64,000 nt of DNA from Fluviicola sp. (GCA_002734065.2 NVXU02000025.1:186001-250000), one strand, 5' to 3'. Shown: positions 27,265 through 37,039, counted from the stretch's first letter. The notes: generated by a model from the letters alone, not told the origin. Translations and numbers: made by a program.

Positions 27265-28731
27265 ATGAGCACATACAAAGCAAACTTAGCAATCTACAAC
27301 TCCCTCACAGGACAAAAAGAAAAATTCACACCATTGCACGATGGTTTTGTTGGACTTTACGTTTGTGGACCGACTGTTTACAGTAATGTTCATTTAGGCA
27401 ACTGCCGAACCTTCATTTCTTTCGATGTCATCTATCGTTACCTTACTTATTTAGGTTATAAAGTGCGCTATGTGCGAAATATCACAGATGTTGGTCACCT
27501 CGTTGACGATGCCGATCAAGGTGAAGATAAAATTGCCAAAAAAGCACGATTAGAGAAGCTAGAACCTATGGAAATTGTGCAATCTTACACAGTTGATTTT
27601 CACAAAGTGCTCAATCAATTCAACAACATTCCACCCAACATTGAACCAACCGCAACAGGACACATCATTGAACAAATAGAAATGGTAAAAGCGATTTTAG
27701 ACAAAGGTTTTGCCTACGAATCAAACGGTTCTGTTTATTTTGACGTGGAAAAATACAATGAGTCGCATCCGTACGGAGAATTGTCGGGAAGAAAGATTGA
27801 AGATTTGCTTTCCAACACGCGCGACCTCGACGGACAAAATGAAAAACGAGCACCTCTCGATTTTGCCTTGTGGAAGAACGCATCAGATGAACATTTAATG
27901 AAATGGCCATCTCCTTGGGGAATTGGTTTTCCAGGGTGGCATCTAGAATGTTCTGCAATGAGTACCAAATATTTAGGCAAGCAATTCGATATTCACGGCG
28001 GAGGAATGGACCTAAAATTTCCGCATCACGAATGTGAAATAGCACAAGGAACCTCTGCCAACGGAGAATCACCGGTGCGTTATTGGATGCATGGCAACAT
28101 GTTGACGCTCAACGGAAAAAAGATGAGTAAATCGACAGGAAATTCTATTTTGCCCGAAGAATTATTCTCTGGTGACAATGATTTCATGGAAAAAGCATTC
28201 GACCCGATGGTGGTGCGTTTCTTTATGATGCAAGCGCATTATCGTAGCACCTTAGACTTTACTTCTGAAGCATTGCTCGCCGCAGAAAAAGGATACAACA
28301 AGTTAATGGAGGCTCTTGCAACACTAGAAAAATTAGAAGCAAAAGAAAGTTCTTCGGTTGATGTTTCTTCTTTAGTCAACTCTTTCTACGAAGCAATGAG
28401 TGATGATTTCAATGCTCCCATTTTAGTGGCTAACTTATTCGAGGCGGTGAAGTTTATCAATTCTGTAAAAGACAACAAAGCAACAATTTCTAAGAATGAT
28501 TTAGCATTGCTTCAAAAAGAAATGAATGGTTTTGTGACCTCCGTTTTAGGAATTTCTGCTCAACAGGAATCAAGCAACGACAAACTTTCTCCAGTAATGG
28601 ATTTAGTTCTCGATTTGCGCCAAGAAGCACGAATAAATAAAGATTGGGGAACCTCTGACAAAATCCGTGATGGTCTTGCCGCTGCAGGAATCGTTGTGAA
28701 AGATGGAAAAGACGGAAGTAGTTGGAAGTAG
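27265..28731 (+). CDS. cysS: cysteine--tRNA ligase
   Basis: Class I synthetase that charges tRNA-Cys, 488 residues. The zinc-binding and HIGH-like region [21 protein letters not shown] lies near residue 30. [10 protein letters not shown] and HHECEIAQ supply the other zinc ligands, and the KMSKSTGN loop is present. The C-terminal anticodon-binding helices end with the tail [25 protein letters not shown], typical of CysRS. It is a single gene between the aspS-linked element and the antitoxin-like gene. Confidence 0.97.
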   Translation: MSTYKANLAIYNSLTGQKEKFTPLHDGFVGLYVCGPTVYSNVHLGNCRTFISFDVIYRYLTYLGYKVRYVRNITDVGHLVDDADQGEDKIAKKARLEKLEPMEIVQSYTVDFHKVLNQFNNIPPNIEPTATGHIIEQIEMVKAILDKGFAYESNGSVYFDVEKYNESHPYGELSGRKIEDLLSNTRDLDGQNEKRAPLDFALWKNASDEHLMKWPSPWGIGFPGWHLECSAMSTKYLGKQFDIHGGGMDLKFPHHECEIAQGTSANGESPVRYWMHGNMLTLNGKKMSKSTGNSILPEELFSGDNDFMEKAFDPMVVRFFMMQAHYRSTLDFTSEALLAAEKGYNKLMEALATLEKLEAKESSSVDVSSLVNSFYEAMSDDFNAPILVANLFEAVKFINSVKDNKATISKNDLALLQKEMNGFVTSVLGISAQQESSNDKLSPVMDLVLDLRQEARINKDWGTSDKIRDGLAAAGIVVKDGKDGSSWK

Positions 28732-28783
28732 GGGTTAGCTTAAAATTGAAAATTTTGAACTTGCGTAAACAAACACTTTTTCG

Positions 28784-28791
28784 TATCTTTG
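28784..28791 (+). promoter_or_regulatory. -7 promoter element overlapping the antitoxin-like gene start
   Basis: TATCTTTG ends only 3 nt before the ATG at 28795. If used, the transcript would start at or very near the start codon, that is, it would be leaderless or nearly so. Confidence 0.45.
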
Positions 28792-28794
28792 AGT

Positions 28795-29031
28795 ATGGGC
28801 ACAGCAGAATTAAAAACACATCTCCACCAACTAATAGACGGAATCACCGACAACTCTGTTCTTAAAGAGGTATATACTCTTTTGTCTAAATCAGTGGTTT
28901 CAGATGAAGATTGGTGGAACGACTTATCAAAAAAATCTATTGAAAAAGGGTTAAACCAAGCCAATAAAGGAGAATTTACCTCACACGAGAAAGTTATGTC
29001 TGAAGTTAAAGGAACTCTTCATCGATACTAA
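28795..29031 (+). CDS. orphan antitoxin-like small protein
   Basis: 78 residues from the ATG; the frame could begin at a TTG two codons earlier, but that TTG is part of the promoter box. The protein resembles small Bacteroidota addiction-module antitoxins: an N-terminal helix (MGTAELKTHLHQLIDGITDNSVLKEVYTLL) followed by WWNDLSKKSIEKGLNQANKGEFTSHEKVMSEV, the latter like the toxin-binding tail that often precedes a RelE/ParE toxin. No toxin frame follows; the next 160 bases are non-coding and lead into polA. It may be a solitary antitoxin or the remnant of a lost pair. Confidence 0.65.
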   Translation: MGTAELKTHLHQLIDGITDNSVLKEVYTLLSKSVVSDEDWWNDLSKKSIEKGLNQANKGEFTSHEKVMSEVKGTLHRY

Positions 29032-29156
29032 GAGGTGTTGCTACCTTCATTTTTTTGATTGATTTTGACTAAACCTTCGCTTTTTATTCCAAATTCCCTA
29101 TCATTATACTAAATTTAGCAAAACAATCATATTTAACCTATCTACTGACAAAGGTA

Positions 29157-29188
29157 GATCATAAAAATCAGCGTCATCAGCGTTCTAA
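29157..29188 (+). repeat. 5'-side AATCAT...CAGCGTTC repeat, copy upstream of polA
   Basis: The unit begins ATCATAAAAATCAGCG and ends TCATCAGCGTTC, 9 nt before the polA ATG and in the same direction. It belongs to the family seen at 32071, 32161, 38424 (inverted), 38561, 38661, 39130 and 41551. Confidence 0.85.
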
Positions 29189-29193
29189 AAAAC

Positions 29194-31998
29194 ATGATTT
29201 CAAAAGACACTCCCAAAAAACTCTTCCTCATCGATGCCTTTGCACTCATTTTTCGTGCATATTTTGCCTTTGCGAAGAACCCTAGAATAAACTCTAAAGG
29301 ACAAAACACATCGGCAGCATTTGGTTTTACCAATTCACTCATTGAGATTCTCAAGAATGAAAAACCAACACACATTGCCGTAGTTTTTGATCCTCCGGGA
29401 GGTTCGTTAACGAGAAAAGAAGATTTTCCAGAGTACAAAGCGCATCGTGATGAGACGCCAGAGGGAATTCTGTCGATGATTCAACCGATAAAAGACATCA
29501 TTTCTGCTTTCAACATTCCGATTATTCAAGTGAACGGTTATGAAGCAGACGATGTAATTGGTTGTCTTGCAAAGAAAGCTGAGAAAGAAGGATTCACAAC
29601 CTACATGATGACGCCCGATAAAGATTTTGGGCAATTGGTTTCAGAGAATATTTTCATGTATCGTCCCGGTCGTGGTGGAAAACCTGCGGAAGTTTGGGGC
29701 ATTCCAGAGATTTTAGAGAAGTTTGATGTAGAGAACGTTCTGCAAGTAATCGATGTACTTGGTTTGCAAGGAGATGCTGCCGATAATATTCCGGGAATCC
29801 CAGGAATTGGAGCAAAAACAGCGTCTAAATTATTGAAAGACTTCGGTTCTGTCGAAGGTATCATTGAAAACAGTGACCAGCTGAAAGGAAAGCAAAAAGA
29901 AAACGTTGAGAATTTCGCAGAGCAAGGTTTAATGTCGAAGAAGTTGGCAACAATCATCTTAGACATCGATGTTGAATTAAACGAAGATGAACTCATCAAA
30001 GAGGACTCTGACCCCGAGAAAATCAAAGAAGTTTTCACAGAATTGGAGTTTAGAAACCTCGCAAGAAGAGTTTTGGGAGAAGATATCGTTGTCAATACGC
30101 CTGCGGTTTCTGCTTCGGGACAAATGGATTTATTTGGAACGCAAAGTTTGGTAGAAGAACAAGAGCCAACGGAAACAGCAGAGTTTAAAACCATTGCCAC
30201 CGAAAAACCGAGTTACCATTTAATTACGCAACCCGAAGAACGCAAAGAATTACTCGACATTCTCTTGAAGCAAAAAGCAGTGTGTTTTGACACAGAAACA
30301 GATCGTCTTGACGCTTTGCATGCGAACTTAACGGGTATTTCTTTCTCTTACAAGAAAAGAGAGGCATTCTACGTTGCAACACCCAATAATTTTGAGGATG
30401 CAAAGAAAATAGTGGAAGAATTTCGTCCGTTTTTTGAATCAGAAACCATTGAAAAGATTGCGCACAACATCAAATACGATATCAAAGTCATCAATCGATA
30501 TGGTGTCAATGTAAATGCACCTCTTTTTGACACAATGATTGCTCATTATCTCATCAATCCAGATTCTAAACACGGAATGGATGTTCTTGCCGAACGTTTT
30601 TTGACTTATAAACCCGTTTCTATCGTAGAATTGATTGGCAAGAAAGGCAAAAACCAAAAAAGCATGGCAGATTTGCCACCGGAAGAAGTTTCTGATTATG
30701 CGTGCGAAGATGCCGACATCACTTTGCAACTCAAAGAAATTTTCGAACCTCAAATCAACAAAGAGCATCTCAAAGATTTATTCTACAACATGGAAATGCC
30801 TCTAGTTGATGTTCTTAAATCTATGGAGCAAGAAGGAATCACCATAGATGCTGAGGGATTGAGAAAGTATTCGGTAGAACTGGGCAATTTACTCGTGGAT
30901 TTAGAAAAGAACATCAAAGAAGAGGCTGGTGTTGATTTTAACATTGATTCTCCCAAGCAATTGGGGCAAGTTCTCTTCGAGCAAATGGAAATTTCTTCCA
31001 AAGCAAAGAAAACAAAGACGGGACAATATGCAACGGGAGAAGATGTTCTCCAGAAATTGAAACATTCGCATCCTATTATTCCGATGATTTTGGATTACCG
31101 CCAATTGCGCAAATTAAAAAACACCTACGTTGATCCTCTTCCAGAATTAATGGATGAGGTGGACGGAAGAATTCATACAAATTTCATGCAAACAGTCGCT
31201 GCAACTGGTCGTTTGAGTTCTAATAATCCAAACTTGCAGAACATTCCCATTCGTTCTGACAAAGGGAAAGAGATTAGAAAGTCCTTTATTTCTCGTGGCA
31301 ATGGTTACCAGCTGATGGCTGCCGATTATTCTCAAATAGAATTGCGAATTATTGCGGCGTTGAGTGGCGACACCAATATGATTGCGGCATTTAAAGACGG
31401 ACAGGACATTCACAAAGCAACTGCTGCAAAAGTTTTTAATGTTCCTTTAGAAGAGGTTACCCGCGACCAAAGAAGTTCTGCAAAAGCCGTCAATTTTGGT
31501 ATCATTTACGGTCAGTCTGCATTTGGTTTGGCACAAAATCTTGGTATTTCCCGAAAAGAAGCGAAGCAAATCATCGACAGTTACTTTGAGCAATATCCGA
31601 CCATTAAAAACTACATGGATGGAATGGTAAAAAGTGCACGAGAAAATGGATACGTCGAAACCATCATGAAGCGAAGAAGATACTTGAAAGACATCAATTC
31701 TGCCAATGCCGTAGTGCGTGGTTTTGCTGAAAGAAACGCCGTCAATGCTCCGATTCAAGGTTCTGCAGCAGATGTTATTAAATTGGCAATGATTGGCGTT
31801 CACGGCGCTATGAAAGAACAAGGTTTAAAATCAAAGATGTTACTTCAAGTACACGATGAATTGGTCTTCGATGTGCACGAAAGTGAAATTGAAATTCTAC
31901 AAAAACTCGTCAAACACGAAATGGAATCCGCGGTGGAATTAGCCGTTCCGTTAGATGTAGAAATGGCGGTTGCTGATAATTGGTTGGCGGCACATTGA
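29194..31998 (+). CDS. polA: DNA polymerase I
   Basis: Repair and Okazaki-fragment polymerase, 934 residues. The 5'-nuclease domain (residues 1-290) shows LIDAFALIFRAYFAF, the acidic EADDVIGCLAKKAE and DKDFGQLV, and PGIPGIGAKTASKLL (helix-hairpin-helix). The 3'-5' exonuclease domain appears intact: CFDTETDRL and HNIKYDIKV, with YACEDADITLQL. The polymerase domain has TGRLSSNNPNLQNIP, motif A MAADYSQIELRIIA (Asp near residue 710), RSSAKAVNFGIIYG and motif C LQVHDELVFDV. Length and domain order are standard. Its start lies 9 nt after a 5'-side repeat. Confidence 0.97.
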   Translation: MISKDTPKKLFLIDAFALIFRAYFAFAKNPRINSKGQNTSAAFGFTNSLIEILKNEKPTHIAVVFDPPGGSLTRKEDFPEYKAHRDETPEGILSMIQPIKDIISAFNIPIIQVNGYEADDVIGCLAKKAEKEGFTTYMMTPDKDFGQLVSENIFMYRPGRGGKPAEVWGIPEILEKFDVENVLQVIDVLGLQGDAADNIPGIPGIGAKTASKLLKDFGSVEGIIENSDQLKGKQKENVENFAEQGLMSKKLATIILDIDVELNEDELIKEDSDPEKIKEVFTELEFRNLARRVLGEDIVVNTPAVSASGQMDLFGTQSLVEEQEPTETAEFKTIATEKPSYHLITQPEERKELLDILLKQKAVCFDTETDRLDALHANLTGISFSYKKREAFYVATPNNFEDAKKIVEEFRPFFESETIEKIAHNIKYDIKVINRYGVNVNAPLFDTMIAHYLINPDSKHGMDVLAERFLTYKPVSIVELIGKKGKNQKSMADLPPEEVSDYACEDADITLQLKEIFEPQINKEHLKDLFYNMEMPLVDVLKSMEQEGITIDAEGLRKYSVELGNLLVDLEKNIKEEAGVDFNIDSPKQLGQVLFEQMEISSKAKKTKTGQYATGEDVLQKLKHSHPIIPMILDYRQLRKLKNTYVDPLPELMDEVDGRIHTNFMQTVAATGRLSSNNPNLQNIPIRSDKGKEIRKSFISRGNGYQLMAADYSQIELRIIAALSGDTNMIAAFKDGQDIHKATAAKVFNVPLEEVTRDQRSSAKAVNFGIIYGQSAFGLAQNLGISRKEAKQIIDSYFEQYPTIKNYMDGMVKSARENGYVETIMKRRRYLKDINSANAVVRGFAERNAVNAPIQGSAADVIKLAMIGVHGAMKEQGLKSKMLLQVHDELVFDVHESEIEILQKLVKHEMESAVELAVPLDVEMAVADNWLAAH

Positions 31999-32006
31999 TT
32001 TTAAAA

Positions 32007-32040
32007 GAGTGCTGGAGCATTGGAGCTTTAGATTATTGGA
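32007..32040. repeat. GAGCTTTGGA-type intergenic repeat, copy 3
   Basis: GAGTGCTGGAGCATTGGAGC followed by TTTAGATTATTGG, just after polA. Same family as 1054-1090 and 14651-14689. Confidence 0.5.
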
Positions 32041-32070
32041 TTACTTTGGGGAAAACCATATCCACATTTT

Positions 32071-32100
32071 CAATCATAATAATCAGCGTCATCAGCGTTC
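32071..32100 (+). repeat. 5'-side AATCAT...CAGCGTTC repeat, solitary copy
   Basis: CAATCATAATAATCAG then CGTCATCAGCGTTC, nearly identical to the polA-upstream copy but about 375 nt from the next gene. Confidence 0.8.
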
Positions 32101-32160
32101 TATTTTAGAGCAATACACAACCTATAAATCATATTGCGTATCTACGTCAATTTGTCTGCG

Positions 32161-32192
32161 TAAATCATAAAAATCTGCGCAATCAGCGTGCT
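32161..32192 (+). repeat. 5'-side AATCAT...CAGCG repeat, diverged copy
   Basis: TAAATCATAAAAATCTGCG followed by CAATCAGCGTGCT. It is a diverged member preceded by a CATATTGCGTATCTACG stretch. Confidence 0.65.
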
Positions 32193-32324
32193 ATCAAAAT
32201 AACACCTACCACCCAATAACTCCAAAATAATAATCATCAACAAGCATTAAACCGTTATACCACAGAAAATCAGCCCTATCCTTTCTTTTTACATCTTTTT
32301 TTTACTACATTTAGCTAGTTGTTA

Positions 32325-32340
32325 AGGTTAACTCTAACCT
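32325..32340 (+). promoter_or_regulatory. candidate operator palindrome in the pyrimidine-cluster leader
   Basis: AGGTTA-ACTC-TAACCT is a perfect 6+6 inverted repeat, 12 nt downstream of a TACATTTA box and 136 nt before the first gene of the cluster. The position fits a repressor site or an RNA hairpin. There is no regulator gene nearby to assign it to. Confidence 0.35.
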
Positions 32341-32475
32341 ACAACTGGTGATTATCCTAAATTACGGCTGTATATAGTCAAGTAAGAAACCGCCTTAATG
32401 AAGTAACATATTATCAATACAACACTTGTATTTCTTGACCTTGTTGTCTCGTGATACGAATTAAAAAGTAAAAAA

Positions 32476-33942
32476 ATGGAAACATTAAGTAAACAACCAG
32501 AAGTACAAAATTTCATCGACGGAAAGTTTGAAAGAAATGGACAAAAATCAATGAATATTGAGAGCCCACTAGATGGTAGTATTATTTCAACCTTACCAAT
32601 GTCAACTTATGATGATGTCGATAAGGCCGTGAAAGCTGCGCAAAAAGCATATAAATCGTGGTCGGAAACAACCTTTAAAGAACGTGCTCAAATTTTCTTT
32701 CGATACCGCGCTTTGTTAGAGAAAAACATGGACGAACTTTCTCGTTTGGTCCAATTAGAGAATGGAAAAAATTACGGAGAATCAAAAGCAGAGGTTGAGA
32801 AAAGTATGGAGCTTTGCGAGTTTGCAACCTCTATTCCACAAATAATCAGCAATGAGGTCCAAGAAGTTTCTAAGGGCGTTGAATGCCGAACAGAAAGAAA
32901 ACCTTTGGGCGTTGTTGCATCAATTGCACCGTTCAATTTTCCAAACATGGTTCCTCACTGGACAATGCCAAACGCATTAATGTTAGGAAATACAATGATT
33001 ATGAAACCTTCAGAGTTAGTGCCATTAAGTGTTGTGAGAATGGCAGAATTATTAAAAGAAGCGGGGCTTCCTGATGGTGTTTTTAACATCGTTAACGGTG
33101 GAAAAGATGTCGTGGAGGCAATTTGCGATCACCCGGGAATCGAGGCTGTTTCTTTTGTAGGATCGACTGCGGTTGCAAAAATCGTTTACAAACGAGCCAC
33201 GTCTAATTTGAAAAGATGTGTAGCATTGGGTGGAGCAAAAAATCACTTGATTGTTCTTCCAGATGCCAACCTTGAAATGACCGCTTCGAATGTGGTTGCC
33301 TCAATGGCAGGTTGTGCAGGACAAAGATGTATGGCGGCTTCTGTGATGGTGGGAGTTGATAAGGTTCAACATATCATTGATAGAATGGTCGAAGAAGCAA
33401 AAGCAATTGTTCCTGGAAAGAATTTAGGATCTGTAATTTCTGCGGCTGCTAAAGAAAGAATTGAAGGTTATATCACTGCTGCAGAAGAAGACGGCGCAAC
33501 AATATTAGTGGATGGTCGCGGAGCAACTGTTCCCGGAAAAGATGGAGGTTACTATGTTGGACCGACAATCATTGACCATGTTACAACAGATATGAGTGTT
33601 GCAACGGAAGAAATTTTTGGACCTGTGATTTCTATCATCAGAGCAAAAGATTTAGACGAAGCAATTGAAATTGAAAATTCTTCAAATTACGGAAACGCTG
33701 CAGCAGTCTTTACACAAAGTGGAGGGTTAGCGAAACAAGTAATGGATAGAGCAAGCGCTGGAATGATAGGTGTAAATATTGGGGTTCCTGTTCCAAGAGA
33801 ACCTTTCTCTTTTGGTGGTTGGAATGAATCAAAATTTGGTGTTGGTGATGTTACGGGTAGAAGTTCTATCGAATTCTGGACGCAAAACAAAAAGACAACA
33901 ATCAAATGGAATAAAGAAGCGCAAACTAACTGGATGAGCTAA
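32476..33942 (+). CDS. mmsA: CoA-acylating (methyl)malonate-semialdehyde dehydrogenase
   Basis: Oxidises malonate or methylmalonate semialdehyde with CoA and NAD to acetyl- or propionyl-CoA plus CO2; 488 residues. It is an aldehyde dehydrogenase with catalytic Cys285 in AGQRCMAAS. The position where other ALDHs have the general-base Glu reads LGGAKNHLIV, the pattern typical of the CoA-acylating MMSDH subgroup. SIAPFNFPNMVPHWTMPNAL and NIGVPVPREPFSFGGWNESKFG also match it. As first gene of the pyrimidine cluster it would consume malonate semialdehyde made from beta-alanine by the next gene, 23 nt downstream. A role in valine or inositol catabolism is possible, but the context favours beta-alanine. 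Confidence 0.92.
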   Translation: METLSKQPEVQNFIDGKFERNGQKSMNIESPLDGSIISTLPMSTYDDVDKAVKAAQKAYKSWSETTFKERAQIFFRYRALLEKNMDELSRLVQLENGKNYGESKAEVEKSMELCEFATSIPQIISNEVQEVSKGVECRTERKPLGVVASIAPFNFPNMVPHWTMPNALMLGNTMIMKPSELVPLSVVRMAELLKEAGLPDGVFNIVNGGKDVVEAICDHPGIEAVSFVGSTAVAKIVYKRATSNLKRCVALGGAKNHLIVLPDANLEMTASNVVASMAGCAGQRCMAASVMVGVDKVQHIIDRMVEEAKAIVPGKNLGSVISAAAKERIEGYITAAEEDGATILVDGRGATVPGKDGGYYVGPTIIDHVTTDMSVATEEIFGPVISIIRAKDLDEAIEIENSSNYGNAAAVFTQSGGLAKQVMDRASAGMIGVNIGVPVPREPFSFGGWNESKFGVGDVTGRSSIEFWTQNKKTTIKWNKEAQTNWMS

Positions 33943-33965
33943 TTTCTTGTAAATTTAAACTACTT

Positions 33966-35312
33966 ATGAGTTCTACTTCAAAGACAGATGAGGTTGTAGC
34001 AAACAACCTCGATTATACTTTATTCTCTTGGTCTAAACAAGCAGGATTGAACCCTATCCATGCTGAAAGAGCAGAAGGAGTGTATGTTTATGATTCAAAC
34101 GGAAAGAAAATTATTGACTTTTCTTCTCAGTTAATGAATGTAAATATTGGTCACGGAAATCAACGAATTACGGAAGCGGTTTCTAGGCAAATGAAGAAGT
34201 TTACCTTTGTTTATCCTGGAATGGCAACTGATGTGCGTGGTGAATTAGGAAAAAAAATAGCTGAAATTACTCCTGGGAATTTAACAAAAACCTTATTTAC
34301 TCTTGGAGGAGCTGAAGCCATTGAAAACGCAATTAAGTTGGCTAGAATATACACGGGGCGGCATAAAATCATATCACATTACCGTTCTTATCACGGCGCA
34401 ACAACAGGAGCACTATCAGTAAGTGGAGACCCAAGAAGGTTTGCCATGGATAGCCAAGCGGCGCCGAATTATGTACACGTTGAAAACCCGTATGCTTACA
34501 GGTGTCCTTGGGGAACAGATTCTATCGAAGAGTGTGGAAGAATGGCTTTGGAACATTTAGAACGTATCATCAATTTTGAAAACCCTGATGCTGTTGCAGC
34601 TATTCTTTTTGAAGGAGAATCAGGTTCTTCAGGATGCATAAAATATCCTCCTTTCTACTGGAAAAAATTGAGGGAAATGGCTGATAAATACGGCATTCTC
34701 TTAATTGATGATGAGGTAATGAGTGGTTTTGGCAGAACAGGAAAGATGTTTGGAATCGATCACCACGATACTACACCAGATATTATGTGTTTGGCAAAAG
34801 GACTAACTTCTGGTTATCTGCCCTTGGGAGCAATGGTTGTGTCGGATAAAATTGCCAAACATTTCGACGATATTCCAATGGTTTTAGGTTTAACTTACTC
34901 TGCGCATTCTGTTTCTTGTGCGGCAGCTTTAGAGAATATAAAAATCATTCAAGAAAATAATTTAGTGGAGAATTCTGCCAAAATGGGGCTCTATATGGAG
35001 AAGAAGATTGCAGAATTGGCAAAAAAACATCCTTCAATCGGTGATTTTAGAAATACAGGCCTTTTAGGTTGTATCGAACTCGTAAAAAATAGAGAAACAA
35101 AAGAACCAGTCACTCCGTGGAATGCAAAACCTTCAGAAATGGAGGCAACCTCAAGAATGGCTGCTAAAATGAAGGAACTCGGCATGTTTACTTTCGTTCG
35201 GTGGAATTGGATTTTCATTGCCCCGCCATTGATTATTACTGAAAGTGAAATTGATGAAGGAATTGAAATTCTTTCTCAAGTTATTGCCATTGCTGACGAA
35301 TATTGTAATTAA
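33966..35312 (+). CDS. class III omega-aminotransferase (probable beta-alanine transaminase)
   Basis: PLP enzyme, 448 residues, predicted to move the amino group of beta-alanine (or 3-aminoisobutyrate) to pyruvate or 2-oxoglutarate, giving malonate semialdehyde. Class III signatures: LFTLGGAEAIENAIKLAR, HYRSYHGATTGALSVSGDPRR, ILLIDDEVMSGFGRTGKMFG and the Schiff-base Lys278 in CLAKGLTSGYLPLGAM. Substrate is inferred from its place between a malonate-semialdehyde dehydrogenase and the ring-opening genes. The stop overlaps the transporter start (TAATG), pointing to translational coupling. Confidence 0.9.
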   Translation: MSSTSKTDEVVANNLDYTLFSWSKQAGLNPIHAERAEGVYVYDSNGKKIIDFSSQLMNVNIGHGNQRITEAVSRQMKKFTFVYPGMATDVRGELGKKIAEITPGNLTKTLFTLGGAEAIENAIKLARIYTGRHKIISHYRSYHGATTGALSVSGDPRRFAMDSQAAPNYVHVENPYAYRCPWGTDSIEECGRMALEHLERIINFENPDAVAAILFEGESGSSGCIKYPPFYWKKLREMADKYGILLIDDEVMSGFGRTGKMFGIDHHDTTPDIMCLAKGLTSGYLPLGAMVVSDKIAKHFDDIPMVLGLTYSAHSVSCAAALENIKIIQENNLVENSAKMGLYMEKKIAELAKKHPSIGDFRNTGLLGCIELVKNRETKEPVTPWNAKPSEMEATSRMAAKMKELGMFTFVRWNWIFIAPPLIITESEIDEGIEILSQVIAIADEYCN

Positions 35313-37036
35313 TGAACGAAGAAATAGTTGAACTAACAGAAGACCTATCAAGCTCCTCGCTTTACAGTGAAGACTTGGCGCCTGTCCCGAAGGAAAAAAG
35401 GACATGGACCAAGTGGAGTCTTGCTGCCCTGTGGGTAGGTATGGCTGTCTGTATTCCAACCTACTTGCTTGCATCTTACATGATGAAAGAAGGAATGGGT
35501 TGGTTAGAATCAATTATTATTATCGGAATTGCCAACATTATTATCACCATTCCAATGGTGTTAAATGGTCACGCTGGGGTGAAATATGGCATCCCTTTTC
35601 CTGTTATTGGGCGTTCTTCTTTCGGAACAAAAGGCATTCATTTAGCATCAATTACAAGAGGAATTGTTGCTTGCGGTTGGTTCGGAATTCAAACGTGGAT
35701 TGGTGGAATGGCAATTTATGAAATCATTCATGCATTTAGCAGCGAACCTGCTTCCATGGACTTAAATTGGTTAATGTTTGTCTGTTTTGGCATCTTTTGG
35801 ATCATGAATATGTACTTCATCTGGAAAGGAACCGATAGCATCAAGTGGCTGGAAGAATATTCTGCTCCAATTCTTATCTTAATGGGCTTCATGTTGATTG
35901 GTTGGGGAGCATACAATGCTGGTGGATTTGGTGTTGTTTTAGATCAAAGTCATCAGTTGCAAAAACCTGTTTATTCTGTAGTGGAGAATGGAGATTCTTT
36001 CGAGGTTAATATTCATCCAATTACGAATCAATCAGGAGAAATAAAAGCCACTTCCATTCAACATCGAGTGATTATCGACAAAGACACAGCGCTTCTTTCT
36101 TCTCCAATTAGCAAAGAATCAATGATTTCTGTTGAAAAACAATCAATAGAGAATCAAACACACAGTTTTCAGTTAATTTCTGATAGAAATGGACATGTTT
36201 ATACTTCTTCATGGGTGAATGTTGACTTTGACACATCGCCAAAAGAACAACCCAACAAATTGTGGCAATACATTAAATGGCTCACAGTGATGCTCGGTTT
36301 TTGGGCAACGATGTCCTTGAGTATTGCCGATATCACACGCTATGCACCTACGCAAAAATCACAACGACAAGGTCAATTTATTGGTCTTCCCGGAACGATG
36401 ATGCTCTATTCTTTCGTTGCCATTTTTGTAACCTGCGCTGCAGTGATTAACTTCGAGGATGTCCTAATTGCATCTGATGCTCCGTGGGATCCAACGGCAT
36501 TGTTGGGTAAATTTGAAAATCCTTGGGTCGTAGTCATCGCACAAATATTTATGATTATCGCTACTTTAAGTACAAATATTGCTGCAAATGTCATTGCTCC
36601 ATCAAATGCGTTCTCTAACATGATGCCTAAGAAAATAAGCTTTAGAACAGGGGGGATTATCACAGGAATCATTGGAATAATTATTTGCCCTTGGTGGTTG
36701 ATGAGTAGCATCGCTGGAATTTTAATTTTAGTCAGTGGTTTCTTGGGGCCTGTTCTCGGAATCATGCTTTGTGACTATTTTATCATTCGGAAAAAGAATT
36801 TAAAATTGGCAGAATTATACAAAGAGAATGGGGAATACTCCTACTCAAATGGATTTAATAGAAACGCTATGATTAGCTTGATTCTCGGAATTGGAGCAGC
36901 ATTGATTTGGCATTTAGTCCCAAGTCTTGCCTTTCTTTCTGATTTAGCATGGTTTTCAGGCTTTTTCATCGCGTTTATCGCTTACTATTTCTTAATGAAG
37001 AAAAGCAAACATTACATAACTAAAACAACACTTTAA
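35312..37036 (+). CDS. NCS1-family nucleobase:cation symporter with a ~110-residue insertion
   Basis: Inner-membrane permease for a nucleobase or related compound (uracil, cytosine, hydantoin or allantoin class), 574 residues. NCS1 hallmarks: HAGVKYGIPFPVIGRSSFG (residues 87-105), GIVACGWFGIQTWIGG in TM3, and FWATMSLSIADITRYAPTQKSQ (residues 330-351). Between TM5 (ending AGGFG near 207) and TM6 (starting near 319), where typical members have about 20 residues, lies a polar stretch of about 110 residues with alternating beta-like pattern (YSVVENGDSFEVNI, HSFQLISDRNGHVYTSSWVNVDF). It looks like a small soluble domain. The normal family length is about 480-500. The gene sits 3 nt before dihydropyrimidinase. 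Confidence 0.9.
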   Translation: MNEEIVELTEDLSSSSLYSEDLAPVPKEKRTWTKWSLAALWVGMAVCIPTYLLASYMMKEGMGWLESIIIIGIANIIITIPMVLNGHAGVKYGIPFPVIGRSSFGTKGIHLASITRGIVACGWFGIQTWIGGMAIYEIIHAFSSEPASMDLNWLMFVCFGIFWIMNMYFIWKGTDSIKWLEEYSAPILILMGFMLIGWGAYNAGGFGVVLDQSHQLQKPVYSVVENGDSFEVNIHPITNQSGEIKATSIQHRVIIDKDTALLSSPISKESMISVEKQSIENQTHSFQLISDRNGHVYTSSWVNVDFDTSPKEQPNKLWQYIKWLTVMLGFWATMSLSIADITRYAPTQKSQRQGQFIGLPGTMMLYSFVAIFVTCAAVINFEDVLIASDAPWDPTALLGKFENPWVVVIAQIFMIIATLSTNIAANVIAPSNAFSNMMPKKISFRTGGIITGIIGIIICPWWLMSSIAGILILVSGFLGPVLGIMLCDYFIIRKKNLKLAELYKENGEYSYSNGFNRNAMISLILGIGAALIWHLVPSLAFLSDLAWFSGFFIAFIAYYFLMKKSKHYITKTTL

Positions 37037-37039
37037 AAA

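Larger units (their letters stand above)
31999..32475. other. 477-bp intergenic region before the pyrimidine cluster
   Basis: Contains no coding frame. It holds a GAGCTTTGGA-type repeat (32007-32040), two AATCAT...CAGCG repeats (32071-32100 and 32161-32192), a possible -7 box TACATTTA (32306-32313), the palindrome at 32325-32340 and an untranslated leader of about 130-150 nt before the dehydrogenase ATG. Confidence 0.7.
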
